From the NCBI RefSeq assembly GCF_014302995.1, contig NZ_CP060295.1, forward strand, positions 124,001 through 188,000: a stretch of DNA of 64,000 nt, read 5' to 3'. Both the position numbers and the translations under genes were made by a program. The stretch is from Variovorax sp. PAMC26660 (GTDB lineage: Bacteria; Pseudomonadota; Gammaproteobacteria; Burkholderiales; Burkholderiaceae_C). Numbering within the stretch: position 1 is the first letter of the stretch; the number at the start of each line of letters is the position of its first letter. Shown here in pieces: positions 9,048-18,218 of this stretch. The notes below the pieces were generated by a model. That model saw only the letters and a list, made by a program, of their open reading frames with translations. It was not told the origin of the DNA and did not search any database.

Positions 9048-11396
9048 CTAGAGTTCCAGCACCAGCCGGCCTTCACAAGCCCGCGAGCAGCACGCCATCA
9101 TCTTGGTGTTGGCATCGCGCTCCGAACGGGTCAGCACCACGTCGCGGTGATCGACCTTGCCGGACAGCACGCGCACTTCGCACGAGCCGCACAAGCCTTC
9201 CTCGCAGTCGCTCTGCACGTCGACATTCGCGGCGCGCAGCGCGGACAGCAGGGTCTGGTCGGGCGGCACGTGGATGACGAGGCCGGAGTCTTTCAGTTCC
9301 ACCTCGAAGGCATGTTCCTTCGACGGGTCCAGCGTCGCGAGGGTCGACTCGAAATGCTCGACGCGCAAGGCGCCTTCAGGCCACGCGGCGCAGCAGGATT
9401 CGAGCGCTTCCAGCATCCGCAGCGGGCCGCAGGCATAGACCTGCGCGCCTGGCATCGGCTGCCCGAGCAATGCCTGCAGATCGTTGCGCCGGCCTTCATC
9501 GCTCGCATGCACATGCAGGCGATCGCCGTGCAACGCGGCCAGTTCGTCGAGCAAGGCCATGCTCGCGCGGCTGCGGCCGCTGTAGTGCAGTTCGTAGTCC
9601 ATGCCCAGCGCTTTCGCGCGGCGGGCCATCGCGCTCACCGGCGTGATGCCGATGCCGCCGGCGATGAAGATGGCCTTCTTCAACGATTCGTCGAGCCTGA
9701 AGTGATTGCGCGGGCCGCGAATGCGCAGCCTGTCGCCCACCTTCACGCGGCCGTGCACCCAGGCCGAGCCGCCACGGCCTTCGGGCTCGTGCAGCACGGC
9801 GATCTCCAGCACGCCGGCTTCGTCGGGGTCGCCGCACAGCGAGTACTGGCGCGACAGTTCGGGCGTGCCGCATTCCACGTCGATGTGCGAGCCGGCGGTC
9901 CAGCGCGGCAGCGACTTGCCGTCGGGCGACACCAGCCGCAGCCTGACGATGCCATCGGCCACCGGCGTCACGCGCTCGACCACCACCGGCCGCGCGATCG
10001 CGCCCCGCGAAGGCTCGCCGATGCGAACCGGCACTTGCACATCGCGCAGGCCGGCGTTGTTTCGTTCGGGGTTGGCAGCCGGGTCCCATTCGACGAGCAG
10101 ATGCTCGGGGCCACGGAACGAAGTGTTCGGCACATAGCTGAAGCGCTGTTCCGACAAGCGCATGTGCGGCAGCCGCCGCGTGAACTCTTCCAGGAAGATC
10201 TGCATCTCCATGCGTGCCAGGTTCTTGCCCATGCACTGGTGCGAGCCGTAACCGAAGGTCAGGTGGTCGCTCGCGTTGTCGCGGCGGATGTCGAACAGGT
10301 CGGCATCGGCGAAGTGCCCTTCGTCATGGTTGGCCGACGAGGTGACGATCAGCAGCCGCGAGCCGGCCGGCAGGTCGACGCCGTCGATCTGCGTGTCGGT
10401 CGTGACGAGGCGGCGCCATGCAGCCACCGAGCCGTTGTGGCGCAGGCACTCTTCGACCGCGTTGGGAATGAGCCCCGGGTCTTCGCACAGCTCCTGCCAC
10501 ACCTGCGGGTGCTGCAGCAGCAGCTTCATCGCATTGGCGGTGGCATTGGCCGTGGTCTCGTGCGCGGCCACGATGCCGGCCATCATCATCGAGTGCAGGT
10601 ACGAGTCGGTCACCACGTCGGGTTGCAGCATCTGCTTGCGGATGCCGTACTGCATCCAGCCGGGCGCGTCGGGGTCTTGCCGCATCTTGTCGAGCACCTT
10701 GCCGGCGTACTGCCAGAAGTTGCCCACGGCATGCGCCACGGCCACCTGTTCTTCGGGCTTGGGACGGCCCCAGGTGTTGACGGTGTGCGCAATCGAATAC
10801 TTGCGCAGCGTGTCCATGTCTTCCTCGGGCACGCCGAGAAAGTGCAGCGCCACCGTCAGCGGAATTTCCCACAGCATCTGGTCGACGAGGTCGGCCTTGC
10901 CGTCGTCGATGAAGCGGTCGACGTAGCTGCGGGCCAGCTCGCGCACCATCGGCTCGTGGTGCTTGAGTTCTTCAGGCGTGAACGGGTCCATCAGCGCGCG
11001 GCGGCGCGGCATGTGGGCCGGTTCGTCTTCGTTCACCAGCGTGCGGTTCAGCGCGAAGCCGTAGCTTGCGAGCACGGCGTTGGCCTCCTCGCCGGTGGGC
11101 GTGATCTTCTCCAGCGCGTTGGACGGGCTGAAGGTGATGTTGTCGCGAAACACCGCCTTGATGTCCGCATAGCGCGTGATCACCCAGTAGCCCAGCTTCG
11201 GGCTGTAGAAGATCGGCTCCTGCTCGCGCGCCCAGCGCACGTACTCGGGCGGGTCCTGCTGGTAGCCGTCCTCGAAGGGATCGAAGCCGGCGGCGCGCTG
11301 GCTCACGGGGCAGCCGGTGGGCGTGCGCTCGGCAGAGAGCGGGCCGTGCGCAACAGGGCAGCCGGAAGCGCGCGAAGGGGTGGCGGTGTCGGGCAT
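9048..11396 (-). CDS. self-sufficient cytochrome P450 fused to a phthalate-dioxygenase-type reductase (CYP116B-like)
   Basis: 782-residue fusion. Residues ~30-445 are a P450: I-helix AGIVAAHETTAN, ExxR helix region, and heme ligand Cys in FGYGSHQCMGKNLAR. Residues ~470-690 are an FMN/NADH reductase (RQYSL flavin motif, GGIGITPV, YACGP). Residues ~695-782 form a plant-type [2Fe-2S] ferredoxin (CEEGLCGSC plus a distal Cys). The order heme-FMN-2Fe2S is that of CYP116B enzymes, which pass electrons from NADPH/NADH to oxygen within one chain and hydroxylate or dealkylate small aromatics. It lies 10 bp after the Bug receptor gene, so both should share the promoter facing iclR. The native substrate is unknown. 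Confidence 0.95.
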   Translation of the reverse strand: MPDTATPSRASGCPVAHGPLSAERTPTGCPVSQRAAGFDPFEDGYQQDPPEYVRWAREQEPIFYSPKLGYWVITRYADIKAVFRDNITFSPSNALEKITPTGEEANAVLASYGFALNRTLVNEDEPAHMPRRRALMDPFTPEELKHHEPMVRELARSYVDRFIDDGKADLVDQMLWEIPLTVALHFLGVPEEDMDTLRKYSIAHTVNTWGRPKPEEQVAVAHAVGNFWQYAGKVLDKMRQDPDAPGWMQYGIRKQMLQPDVVTDSYLHSMMMAGIVAAHETTANATANAMKLLLQHPQVWQELCEDPGLIPNAVEECLRHNGSVAAWRRLVTTDTQIDGVDLPAGSRLLIVTSSANHDEGHFADADLFDIRRDNASDHLTFGYGSHQCMGKNLARMEMQIFLEEFTRRLPHMRLSEQRFSYVPNTSFRGPEHLLVEWDPAANPERNNAGLRDVQVPVRIGEPSRGAIARPVVVERVTPVADGIVRLRLVSPDGKSLPRWTAGSHIDVECGTPELSRQYSLCGDPDEAGVLEIAVLHEPEGRGGSAWVHGRVKVGDRLRIRGPRNHFRLDESLKKAIFIAGGIGITPVSAMARRAKALGMDYELHYSGRSRASMALLDELAALHGDRLHVHASDEGRRNDLQALLGQPMPGAQVYACGPLRMLEALESCCAAWPEGALRVEHFESTLATLDPSKEHAFEVELKDSGLVIHVPPDQTLLSALRAANVDVQSDCEEGLCGSCEVRVLSGKVDHRDVVLTRSERDANTKMMACCSRACEGRLVLEL

Positions 11397-11406
11397 GGCG
11401 GTCAGG

Positions 11407-12375
11407 TCAGTCGAGCGTGATCTTCAGGTCGCGAATCAGCTTGTGCCAGCGCGTGGTTTCGTTCTTCAGCAGCGCGGCGTACTGCGCGGGCGTGTTGCCC
11501 ACGGGCTCCACGCCGAAGTCGACCATGCGCGTGCGCACCGCGGGCTCGTTGATGGCCGCGACGATCTGGCGGTTGAGCGTGTTCACCACCTCCGGCGGCG
11601 TGGCCGAGGGCACCACCACGCCGACCAGCGCGGCGGCCTCGACGTTCTTGTAGCCCAGCTCGGCGAAGGTCGGCACGTCGGGCAGTTGCGGCAGGCGCGT
11701 GGGGTTGGCCACAGCCAGCGCGCGCACCTTGTTGCCCTTGATGAAGCCGGCGCCGGCGGCCAGGTCGACCATCATGGCCGGCAGTTGGCCGCCCACCACG
11801 TCGGCCAGTGCCGGCGCCGCGCCGCGGTATGGCACGTGGACCATGAACAGGCCCGCCTCCACCTTCAGCAGTTCCATCGCCAGGTGATGCGGACTGCCCG
11901 CACCTGGCGAGGCGTAGTTGATGCCACCGGGATTGGCCTTCGCCTTGGCGATGAAATCCTTGGCCGTGGCAAAGCCGGAGTTGGTGCCGACCACCAGGAT
12001 CATCGGAAACTTGCCCATCAGCGTGACGGGCGTCAGGTCTTTGGTGGGGCTGTAGCTCAGCGACTTGTAGAGCGCGGGGTTGAAGACCAGCGTGCCGTTG
12101 TCGGCCGACAGGATCGTGTAGCCGTCGGCCGGCGCGCGTGCGGTTTCCGAGGCGGCCAGGGCGGTGTTGCCGCCGGGCTTGTTGTCCACCAGAACCGGCT
12201 GCGCGACCTGCATGGCCAGCGTCTGGCCGACCGTGCGCGCCAGGAAGTCGGAGCCGCCGCCGGCTGCGTAGGGAACGATCCAGCGGATCGGTTTGGCCGG
12301 ATAGGTCTGCGCGCTGGCGCTTGCCGCGACGACAAGGGAAAGGACTGCAAGGCCGCTGGCAATGTGCTTCTTCAT
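11407..12375 (-). CDS. Bug-family (TctC-like) periplasmic solute receptor
   Basis: 322 residues with a clear signal peptide (cleavage near ASAQ, residue ~23) followed by the Bug/TctC fold: the N-terminal YPAKPIRWIVPYAAGG strand-loop and the conserved TNSGFATAKDFIAKAK and GAGSPHHLAMELL segments. Such receptors bind carboxylates or aromatic acids for tripartite tricarboxylate transporters, but no TctA/TctB membrane gene is nearby. This is common in Burkholderiales, where receptor genes far outnumber transporters. First gene of the receptor-P450 operon, divergent from the IclR gene. It may capture or sense the compound the P450 acts on. Confidence 0.93.
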   Translation of the reverse strand: MKKHIASGLAVLSLVVAASASAQTYPAKPIRWIVPYAAGGGSDFLARTVGQTLAMQVAQPVLVDNKPGGNTALAASETARAPADGYTILSADNGTLVFNPALYKSLSYSPTKDLTPVTLMGKFPMILVVGTNSGFATAKDFIAKAKANPGGINYASPGAGSPHHLAMELLKVEAGLFMVHVPYRGAAPALADVVGGQLPAMMVDLAAGAGFIKGNKVRALAVANPTRLPQLPDVPTFAELGYKNVEAAALVGVVVPSATPPEVVNTLNRQIVAAINEPAVRTRMVDFGVEPVGNTPAQYAALLKNETTRWHKLIRDLKITLD

Positions 12376-12402
12376 GGGGTGTCTCCGGATTGGATATTGT
12401 GT

Positions 12403-12438
12403 ATTGCGTAAGTATCATACGCATTGCGTAATTATGAT
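12403..12438. promoter_or_regulatory. tandem operator between the bug-P450 operon and iclR
   Basis: Two 16-bp near-identical direct repeats, ATTGCGTAAGTATCAT (12403-12418) and ATTGCGTAATTATGAT (12423-12438), begin exactly 20 bp apart, about two helical turns. The palindrome GCGTA-N7-TACGC (12406-12422) spans the first. The site lies 28 bp from the receptor start codon in a 130-bp divergent region. The likely ligand is the adjacent IclR protein, since IclR dimers typically bind such paired sites. Binding is inferred. Confidence 0.6.
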
Positions 12439-12505
12439 TCGCGGATTTACCCTTCCTCCTAGGCGACCCGGCGCCACCGATCCGAGCACCTAACATGCAG
12501 GCGAC

Positions 12506-13327
12506 ATGACCCCTTCTTCTCCCCCCGAATCTCCAGCCGCACCGGCCGCAACCCGTGAACGGCGCCAGCGGGTCCAGGCCGCCGAAACCGGCATGGCCGT
12601 GCTGAAGGGACTGGCGCACCTCGGCGGCCGCAGCAGCCTGACCGCGCTCTCCACCCATGTGTCCGAAAGCCCGGCCAAGGTGCACCGCTACCTGGCGAGC
12701 CTGATGGAAGAAGGCCTGGTGCTGCAGGACGCCGCCTCGCAGCACTACTACCTGGGCACCGAAGCCATCCAGATCGGGCTGGCGGCCATGCGGCAGGCCG
12801 ACCCGATCCGCGCTGCCGAGCCCTGCCTGATCCGCCTGCGCGAATCGCTGGAAGTGACCTGCTTCATCGCGGTCATGGGCAACAAGGGGCCGACCATCGT
12901 GCGTTTCGAGGAGCCCGGCCTGCCGGTCACAGTGAACGTGCGCGCCGGCTCGGTGATGTCGATGCTGTGGTCGGCCACCGGCCGCGCGTTCCTGGGGCTG
13001 CTCGACGAATCGCGCGTGCTGGCACTCGCCGAGCAGGAACTGGCGGCAGCCACACCGGACATGCGCGCCACGCTCGACGCCGCCGACCCGATCGGCCAGT
13101 TGCGCCGCGATGTGCAGAAGGCGCGCTGCGCCAGCGTGAAGGACACCTACCTGCGCGGCATCAGCGCCGTGGCAGCGCCGGTGTACGACTATGCGGGCCG
13201 CGTGTGCGCCGTGCTGACGGCGCTGGGTGCCACGGGCGGGTTCGATCCGGCCATCGACGGAGCGATCGCCACGGCCGTGCGGCGGGAGGCCCAGGCCACG
13301 AGCGCCATGCTCGGCGCCCGCTCCTGA
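12506..13327 (+). CDS. IclR-family transcriptional regulator
   Basis: 273 residues: an N-terminal winged helix-turn-helix (residues ~28-85; SSLTALSTHVSESPAKVHRYLASL) and an IclR effector domain (~100-265) with GSVMSMLWSATGRAFLG and the C-terminal ISAVAAPVYDYAGRVCAVL segment. The first ~25 residues are a Pro/Ala-rich tail. Divergent orientation to the Bug receptor-P450 operon and the tandem operator between them suggest it controls that operon and itself, probably in response to an aromatic or carboxylic acid. Ends 16 bp from convergent uppP. Confidence 0.92.
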   Translation: MTPSSPPESPAAPAATRERRQRVQAAETGMAVLKGLAHLGGRSSLTALSTHVSESPAKVHRYLASLMEEGLVLQDAASQHYYLGTEAIQIGLAAMRQADPIRAAEPCLIRLRESLEVTCFIAVMGNKGPTIVRFEEPGLPVTVNVRAGSVMSMLWSATGRAFLGLLDESRVLALAEQELAAATPDMRATLDAADPIGQLRRDVQKARCASVKDTYLRGISAVAAPVYDYAGRVCAVLTALGATGGFDPAIDGAIATAVRREAQATSAMLGARS

Positions 13328-13343
13328 GACCGAGAGAGCGGGA

Positions 13344-14168
13344 TCAGTCGGCCCAGACCACCGCGCCGCTCCACGCCGTGGCCAGCACCACGATGCCGAA
13401 GGCGATGCGATACCAGGCGAACGGAATGAAGTTGTGCGTGCTGATGTACTTCAGCAGCCAGCGCACGCACAGCCAGGCGCTGATGAACGAGAACACCAGC
13501 CCCACCGCGAACAGCGGAATGTCGGCCACCGACAGCAGCGCGCGCTCTTTGTAAAGGCTGTACACGCCGGCGCCGATCAGCGTCGGAATGGCCAGGAAGA
13601 ACGAGAAATCGGTCGCCGCCTGGCGCGACAGGCCCAGCAGCATGCCGCCGATGATGGTCGAGCCGCTGCGGCTGGTGCCCGGAATCATCGCGAAGCACTG
13701 CACCAGGCCGACCTTGAGCGCGTCCCACGCCGTCATGTCGTCCACGTGCTCGACGCGCACCGAGCCCGGCGGCCGCTTTTCGGCCCACAGGATGATGAAG
13801 CCGCCGATGATGAAGGTGCTCGCCACCACGGTCGGAATGAACAGGTGCGCCTTGATGACCTTGCCGAACAGCAGGCCCAGCACCACCGCCGGCAGGAAGC
13901 CGATGAAGATGTTGAGCGCCAGGCGCTGCGCCTTGGGCTGCCGGGGCAACGCGACGACGGTCGACTTGATCTTCTGCCAATAGACCAGGATCACTGCAAA
14001 GATGGCCCCGGTCTGGATGGCGATGTCGAAGACCTTGGCCTTGTCGTCATCGAAGCCCAGCAGCGAGCCCGCAAGAATCAGATGGCCGGTCGACGAGATC
14101 GGAAGAAATTCGGTCAGCCCCTCCACGATGCCCATGATGGCGGCCTTGACCAGCAAAACGATGTCCAC
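13344..14168 (-). CDS. uppP: undecaprenyl-diphosphatase UppP (BacA)
   Basis: 274-residue membrane enzyme that dephosphorylates undecaprenyl pyrophosphate so the lipid carrier can be re-used in peptidoglycan synthesis; overproduction gives bacitracin resistance. Motif 1 [15 protein letters not shown] is at residues ~15-30 and motif 2 [10 protein letters not shown] at ~165-175, with about eight membrane helices. The start is a GTG at 14168, because AAGGAG (14174-14179) sits 5 bp upstream; the ATG at 14192 lacks such a site and adds residues not seen in the family. Confidence 0.95.
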   Translation of the reverse strand: MDIVLLVKAAIMGIVEGLTEFLPISSTGHLILAGSLLGFDDDKAKVFDIAIQTGAIFAVILVYWQKIKSTVVALPRQPKAQRLALNIFIGFLPAVVLGLLFGKVIKAHLFIPTVVASTFIIGGFIILWAEKRPPGSVRVEHVDDMTAWDALKVGLVQCFAMIPGTSRSGSTIIGGMLLGLSRQAATDFSFFLAIPTLIGAGVYSLYKERALLSVADIPLFAVGLVFSFISAWLCVRWLLKYISTHNFIPFAWYRIAFGIVVLATAWSGAVVWAD

Positions 14169-14345
14169 GCGTACTCCTTGAAAGAGCGGCAATTATCGCG
14201 ATGGCACAGGTCAGGTGATGTTCAGGTGCGGGCGATGAATCGACACATCCGGCCCGCAAGATACCCAGTTCAGGTGATGTTCGGGCACGGCGCATTGACA
14301 CATATTTCAAAGTGACCATTCATCTGCGTCCGAAGGAGTTTTGCA

Positions 14346-15236
14346 ATGCGAACGTTCACCCCCGGGGATGGGCATGAAGAGCATGTGTCGACCGCCGACG
14401 ACCACGGCGAAGACCGCCGAAAGAACGCCCTGGAGATCGAGACCGACCAGCGCGCCTCGATGAAGCGGGTGGCAGAGGCCACCGGCGCCTCCGCCCACGA
14501 GCTGCAGCAACTGATGCAGCGCCTGCTCGACATCGACCGTTCGGGCACGAGCGCCGGCATCGTCGCGCAGGGCCACATCGCCGCCGACCGGATGGAATCA
14601 GGCATGCAGGCGCTGGACCTGGGCGACGGCAGCGTGGCCGAGCAGCGGGCCGACGCGATCCAGAGCATCGACTTCTGGCTGCTGGAGCCCCTTGACCCGG
14701 CGCACGACAAGAAGTGGTACGCCCGCTGGAAGTTCTGGAGCTTCATCCTGGGCGCGCCCGGGCCGGAAGCCTCGCTCACCCTGCAAGGCCTGGCGCTGCG
14801 GCCCAGCGAGCCGGGCGATGCGCATGCCGACCTGGTGGCCAAGGCGCGCAAGGTGCTTGAAAGCTGGCGCCGCACCTCCGAGCCGCTGTTCTGGGCGGCC
14901 GTCGAATGCTATGTGCGGCAGCATTCGTTTTCGCTCGAAACACAGGCCTATCTGCTGCACTGCATCGCGGCCGTGTTCGGCGGCGACAACATGAAGCTGT
15001 CGAATGCGCAGAGCGAAGAGCTCACCGGCATCCTTGCCGGCACCTACTGCGACGCGCTCGGCACCTCGGCCACGCTGCCTTCGTCGGACATCTACCGCCG
15101 GCTGTCGCAGGGCCTGGAAGCCACCGACCGCGAGACCGGCCTCACACGCATGCTGGGACGCAGCGATGCGGCGCAGATCGCAATGACCGCGCTGTTCTCG
15201 ATCATCGAAAGCCCGAGCCCGTCAGGCGCTCGCTGA
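14346..15236 (+). CDS. protein of unknown function
   Basis: 296 residues; no domain recognised. The N-terminal ~100 residues are charged and helical (a DDHGEDRRKN-rich tail, then an amphipathic ELQQLMQRLLDIDRSG segment), with no signal peptide or membrane helix. The middle holds FWLLEPLDPAHDKKWYARWKFW and the C-terminal half looks all-helical. An AAGGAG lies just upstream of ATG 14346. A 13-bp direct repeat (14211-14223, 14270-14282) occurs in the 177-bp gap to uppP. The 3' end overlaps the racemase-like gene on the other strand by 15 bp. Codon use resembles its neighbours, so it is probably a real resident gene. Confidence 0.75.
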   Translation: MRTFTPGDGHEEHVSTADDHGEDRRKNALEIETDQRASMKRVAEATGASAHELQQLMQRLLDIDRSGTSAGIVAQGHIAADRMESGMQALDLGDGSVAEQRADAIQSIDFWLLEPLDPAHDKKWYARWKFWSFILGAPGPEASLTLQGLALRPSEPGDAHADLVAKARKVLESWRRTSEPLFWAAVECYVRQHSFSLETQAYLLHCIAAVFGGDNMKLSNAQSEELTGILAGTYCDALGTSATLPSSDIYRRLSQGLEATDRETGLTRMLGRSDAAQIAMTALFSIIESPSPSGAR

Positions 15237-15884
15237 ACCCTGCGTCGTGCGCCGGCGCAGCGCGCGCACGGCGCTGTCGACGGTGGTCAGCACCGGCAAT
15301 CCGCTGGCCTGCGCGCAGGCATCACGCGCCCGCGCCATGCTGAATTGGGCCAGCGCGATGCGCGTGCAGCCGCGCTCGCGCAGCGCTGCGGCCTGCGCCG
15401 CAATCAACGCATCGTGCCGCTGCGTGTCGCCGGCGTTCAAGGCATCGAGCGCGCCTTCGGCCAGGGCCAATTCGAGCGCCGTGCCGGCCGGAAACTCGGG
15501 CGGCATCGACGCCAGCGTGGGCGCGAAGGTGGCGATCAGCCCGAGCCTGCCGCCCTGCCCTTGCGTTGCTTCCTCGACCATCGCCTCGTTGGGCTTGAGC
15601 ACCGGAATGCCCGCATGCTGCCGCGCCACGGCCTCGATGCACGGCCCGAAAGCCGAGCAGGTGAAGAGGATGCCCTGCGCACCGGTATCGACCGCGTACT
15701 GCGCGAGTCGCGCAAAACGCGCGTGCATCGCCGCGTCCAGCCCGCGTCCGCTGCGTGCGAGGTCGGCCGAGAGGCTGTCGTCGAGCAGGTTCATGCGCTG
15801 CGCCTGTGGCCAGTCGCGCGCAAAGGCTTCGTTGATGGGCGCGACGGAATGCGAAAGCGCATGGATCAGGGCGATGCGTGTCAT
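15222..15884 (-). CDS. Asp/Glu/hydantoin racemase-family protein
   Basis: 220 residues. The family uses one or two Cys residues to move a proton on an amino acid or related acid. One candidate Cys is in GILFTCSAFGP (residue ~75); the second expected Cys, in the C-terminal half (around RERGCTRIALAQ, ~residue 172), is also present. Third gene of the aminotransferase-receptor-racemase operon, 12 bp after the receptor gene. That context points to metabolism of an imported amino acid, perhaps a D-isomer. Arylmalonate decarboxylase-like or maleate isomerase-like activity cannot be excluded. Confidence 0.82.
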   Translation of the reverse strand: MTRIALIHALSHSVAPINEAFARDWPQAQRMNLLDDSLSADLARSGRGLDAAMHARFARLAQYAVDTGAQGILFTCSAFGPCIEAVARQHAGIPVLKPNEAMVEEATQGQGGRLGLIATFAPTLASMPPEFPAGTALELALAEGALDALNAGDTQRHDALIAAQAAALRERGCTRIALAQFSMARARDACAQASGLPVLTTVDSAVRALRRRTTQGSASA

Positions 15885-15896
15885 GAAGTCGGCGGC

Positions 15897-16811
15897 TCAG
15901 ATGCCCTTGGACGACGGGTTGGCAAACGCGTCCTTCGTTTCGGCATTGAGCGGGTAGTTGATGTTGATGCCCTTGGGCGGAATCGGCGAGGTGAACCACT
16001 TGGCATAGAGCTTTTCCATCTCGCCCGACTTCATCATGCCCGACACCACCCGGTCGACCAGCGCCTTGAAGGCCGGATCGTCCTTGCGGAACATCAGCGA
16101 CTGGTTCTCGGTGCGCAGGCTCTCGCCGGTGATGACAAAGTCCTTCGGGTTGCGCGCATTGGCGATCTGCCCCGCCAGCAGGATGTCGTCGAGCACGAAG
16201 GCCTGCGCGCGCCCGCTTTCGACCAGCAGGAACGAATCGCTGTGGTCCTTGCCGGCGAGGTTGTTCACTTCAAGGCTGCGGCCGCGGTCGGCCTCGCGCA
16301 GCAGGCGGAACGAGGTTGTGCCGCTGGTGGTGGCCACCGTCTTGCCCTGCAGGTCGGCAATGCTCTTGATGCCCGAATCGGCCTTGACCAGCATGCGCAC
16401 GTTGTAGCGAAAGATGTCGGGCGAGAACGCCACCTGCTTTTGTCGCTCGACCAGGTTGGTGGTGGAGCCGCACTCGATGTCGACCGTGCCGTTCTGCACC
16501 AGCGGCATGCGGTTGGCCGAAGTCACAGCCTGGTACTTGATCTCGATGGCCGGCATCTTCAGTTCGGCCTTTGCCGCCTCGACGATGCGGTTGCAGATCT
16601 CGATGCTGTAGCCCACCGGCTTCAGGTTGCCGTCGAGGTACGAGAAGCCGAACGACGACTCGCGGTAGCCGAAGGTGACGCTGCCGCTGGCCTTGATCTT
16701 GGCGAGCGTGTCGTTGTCCTGGGCCTGCGCAGCCGTGTGCGGCAACAAAAGGGCGAAGGCCACCGCGAGAGCGGCAGCACCAAAGGGAATCGGGAGACGA
16801 AGCTTGGGCAT
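15897..16811 (-). CDS. ABC transporter amino-acid-binding protein (GltI-like)
   Basis: 304 residues, starting MPKLRLPIPFG at 16811 with a signal peptide cleaved near AQAQ (residue ~30). The frame runs on to 16952, but that extension overlaps the aminotransferase gene and is unlike the family. The SBP_bac_3 fold is clear: TLAKIKASGSVTFGYRESS, GYSIEICNRIVEAAK, and VDIECGSTTNLVERQKQVAFS, which matches glutamate/aspartate receptors. No permease or ATPase gene is adjacent, so it must work with a transporter encoded elsewhere. It lies between the aminotransferase and racemase genes, apparently one transcript. Confidence 0.92.
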   Translation of the reverse strand: MPKLRLPIPFGAAALAVAFALLLPHTAAQAQDNDTLAKIKASGSVTFGYRESSFGFSYLDGNLKPVGYSIEICNRIVEAAKAELKMPAIEIKYQAVTSANRMPLVQNGTVDIECGSTTNLVERQKQVAFSPDIFRYNVRMLVKADSGIKSIADLQGKTVATTSGTTSFRLLREADRGRSLEVNNLAGKDHSDSFLLVESGRAQAFVLDDILLAGQIANARNPKDFVITGESLRTENQSLMFRKDDPAFKALVDRVVSGMMKSGEMEKLYAKWFTSPIPPKGININYPLNAETKDAFANPSSKGI

Positions 16812-16869
16812 GGAAGCGCTCCTGGGAACGGCGGTTGAAGAAAAAGGGGCTACAGAGATCGGGCGGCGC

Positions 16870-18204
16870 TCAGCGCGCAGCGGCACGCGTGACCGCGTCG
16901 ATGGAGGCCGCCAGGCGCGCGACGATCTCCTGCAGGTCCTGCCGCGTGGCAATGAAGGGCGGCGCCAGCAGCACGTGGTCGCCCTGGCGGCCGTCGACCG
17001 TGCCGCCGAATGGGTAGCACAGCAGGCCGCGCGACATGGCGTCTTTCTTGACCGTCGCGTGGAGCTTCAGGGCGGGATCGAAAGGCGTCTTGTCCGCGCG
17101 GTCGGCCACCAGTTCGATGCCCCAGAAGAAGCCTCGGCCTCGGATGTCGCCGACATGCGGATGTGCGTCCAACGTTTCGGCCAGCATCGCGCCGAAGGCA
17201 ATGCCGTCTTCGCGCACCTTGGCGACGAGGCCGTCGCGCCGGATCACCTGTTGCACCGCGAGCGCCGCAGCGCAGGCCATCGGATGACCGAGGTAGGTGT
17301 GGCCGTGCTGGAAGAAGCCGCTGCCCTTGGACATCGCCTCGACGATGCGGCCTTGCGCCAGCACCGCGCCGATCGGCTGATAGCCACCGCCCAGTCCCTT
17401 GGCGATGGCGATGAGGTCGGGCACCACGCCCTCCTGATCGCAGGCGTGCAGCGTGCCGGTGCGGCCCATGCCGCACATCACTTCGTCGAGGATCAGCAGC
17501 ACGCCGTGCCTGTCGCACACCGCACGCACCGCCTTGAAGTAGCCGGGCACCGGTGTCAGAACGCCTGCGGTGGCACCGCCGACGGTCTCGGCCACGAAGG
17601 CGATCACGCGGTCGGCGCCTTGGTCGAGGATGGCCGCTTCCAGCTCGGCCGCGAGGCGCAGGCCGTATTGCTCGGCGCTTTCGTCGGTGCGCTGCTCGCG
17701 GTACGGATAGCACGGCGACACATGCGTGGCCGGCACGAGGATCGGCGCGAAGGGCTCGCGCCGCCAGGCGTTGCCGCCCACCGCCAGCGCGCCCAGCGTG
17801 TTGCCGTGGTAGCTCTGCCGCCGCGCGATGAAGTGCGTGCGCTGCGGCTGGCCGATCTCGACGAAGTACTGGCGCGCCATCTTCAGCGCGGCCTCCACCG
17901 CCTCGGAGCCGCCGCTCACCAGGTACACGTGGCTCATGCCCTCGGGCGCAGAACCGATCAGTTCGTCGGCCAGTTGCTCGGCCACCTCGCTGGTGAAGAA
18001 GCTGGTGTGCGCGTAGGCCAGCCGGTCGAGCTGGGCGTGCATGGCAGCCAGCACCTCGGGGTGCGCATGGCCGAGCGACGACACGGCGGCGCCACCTGAA
18101 GCGTCGAGGTATTCGCGGCCCTCGGCATCGCGGATGAGCATGCCGTGGGAGCCGGCGGCAACGGGCGGGGTCTGGCGAAGGTGGCGGTGAAAAACATGCG
18201 TCAT
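16870..18204 (-). CDS. class III pyridoxal-phosphate aminotransferase
   Basis: 444 residues. The PLP pocket is marked by LILDEVMCGMGRTG (Asp binding the pyridine N, residue ~238) and the Schiff-base Lys in IAIAKGLGGGYQPIGA (~residue 271). GSEAVEAALKMAR forms the cofactor phosphate loop. The family moves an omega- or alpha-amino group to pyruvate or 2-oxoglutarate. Start ATG 18204 (MTHVFHRHLRQT) was taken over the upstream frame to 18297, which lies in the operator region. First gene of the operon, divergent from the RpiR regulator. The substrate is probably the amino acid bound by the next gene product. Confidence 0.92.
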   Translation of the reverse strand: MTHVFHRHLRQTPPVAAGSHGMLIRDAEGREYLDASGGAAVSSLGHAHPEVLAAMHAQLDRLAYAHTSFFTSEVAEQLADELIGSAPEGMSHVYLVSGGSEAVEAALKMARQYFVEIGQPQRTHFIARRQSYHGNTLGALAVGGNAWRREPFAPILVPATHVSPCYPYREQRTDESAEQYGLRLAAELEAAILDQGADRVIAFVAETVGGATAGVLTPVPGYFKAVRAVCDRHGVLLILDEVMCGMGRTGTLHACDQEGVVPDLIAIAKGLGGGYQPIGAVLAQGRIVEAMSKGSGFFQHGHTYLGHPMACAAALAVQQVIRRDGLVAKVREDGIAFGAMLAETLDAHPHVGDIRGRGFFWGIELVADRADKTPFDPALKLHATVKKDAMSRGLLCYPFGGTVDGRQGDHVLLAPPFIATRQDLQEIVARLAASIDAVTRAAAR

Positions 18205-18218
18205 GGCGGAGAAATCCC

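Noticed and set aside
14211..14282. 13-bp direct repeat TCAGGTGATGTTC upstream of uppP
   Set aside because: Just two copies 59 bp apart without symmetry or link to a regulator; not enough to call an operator.
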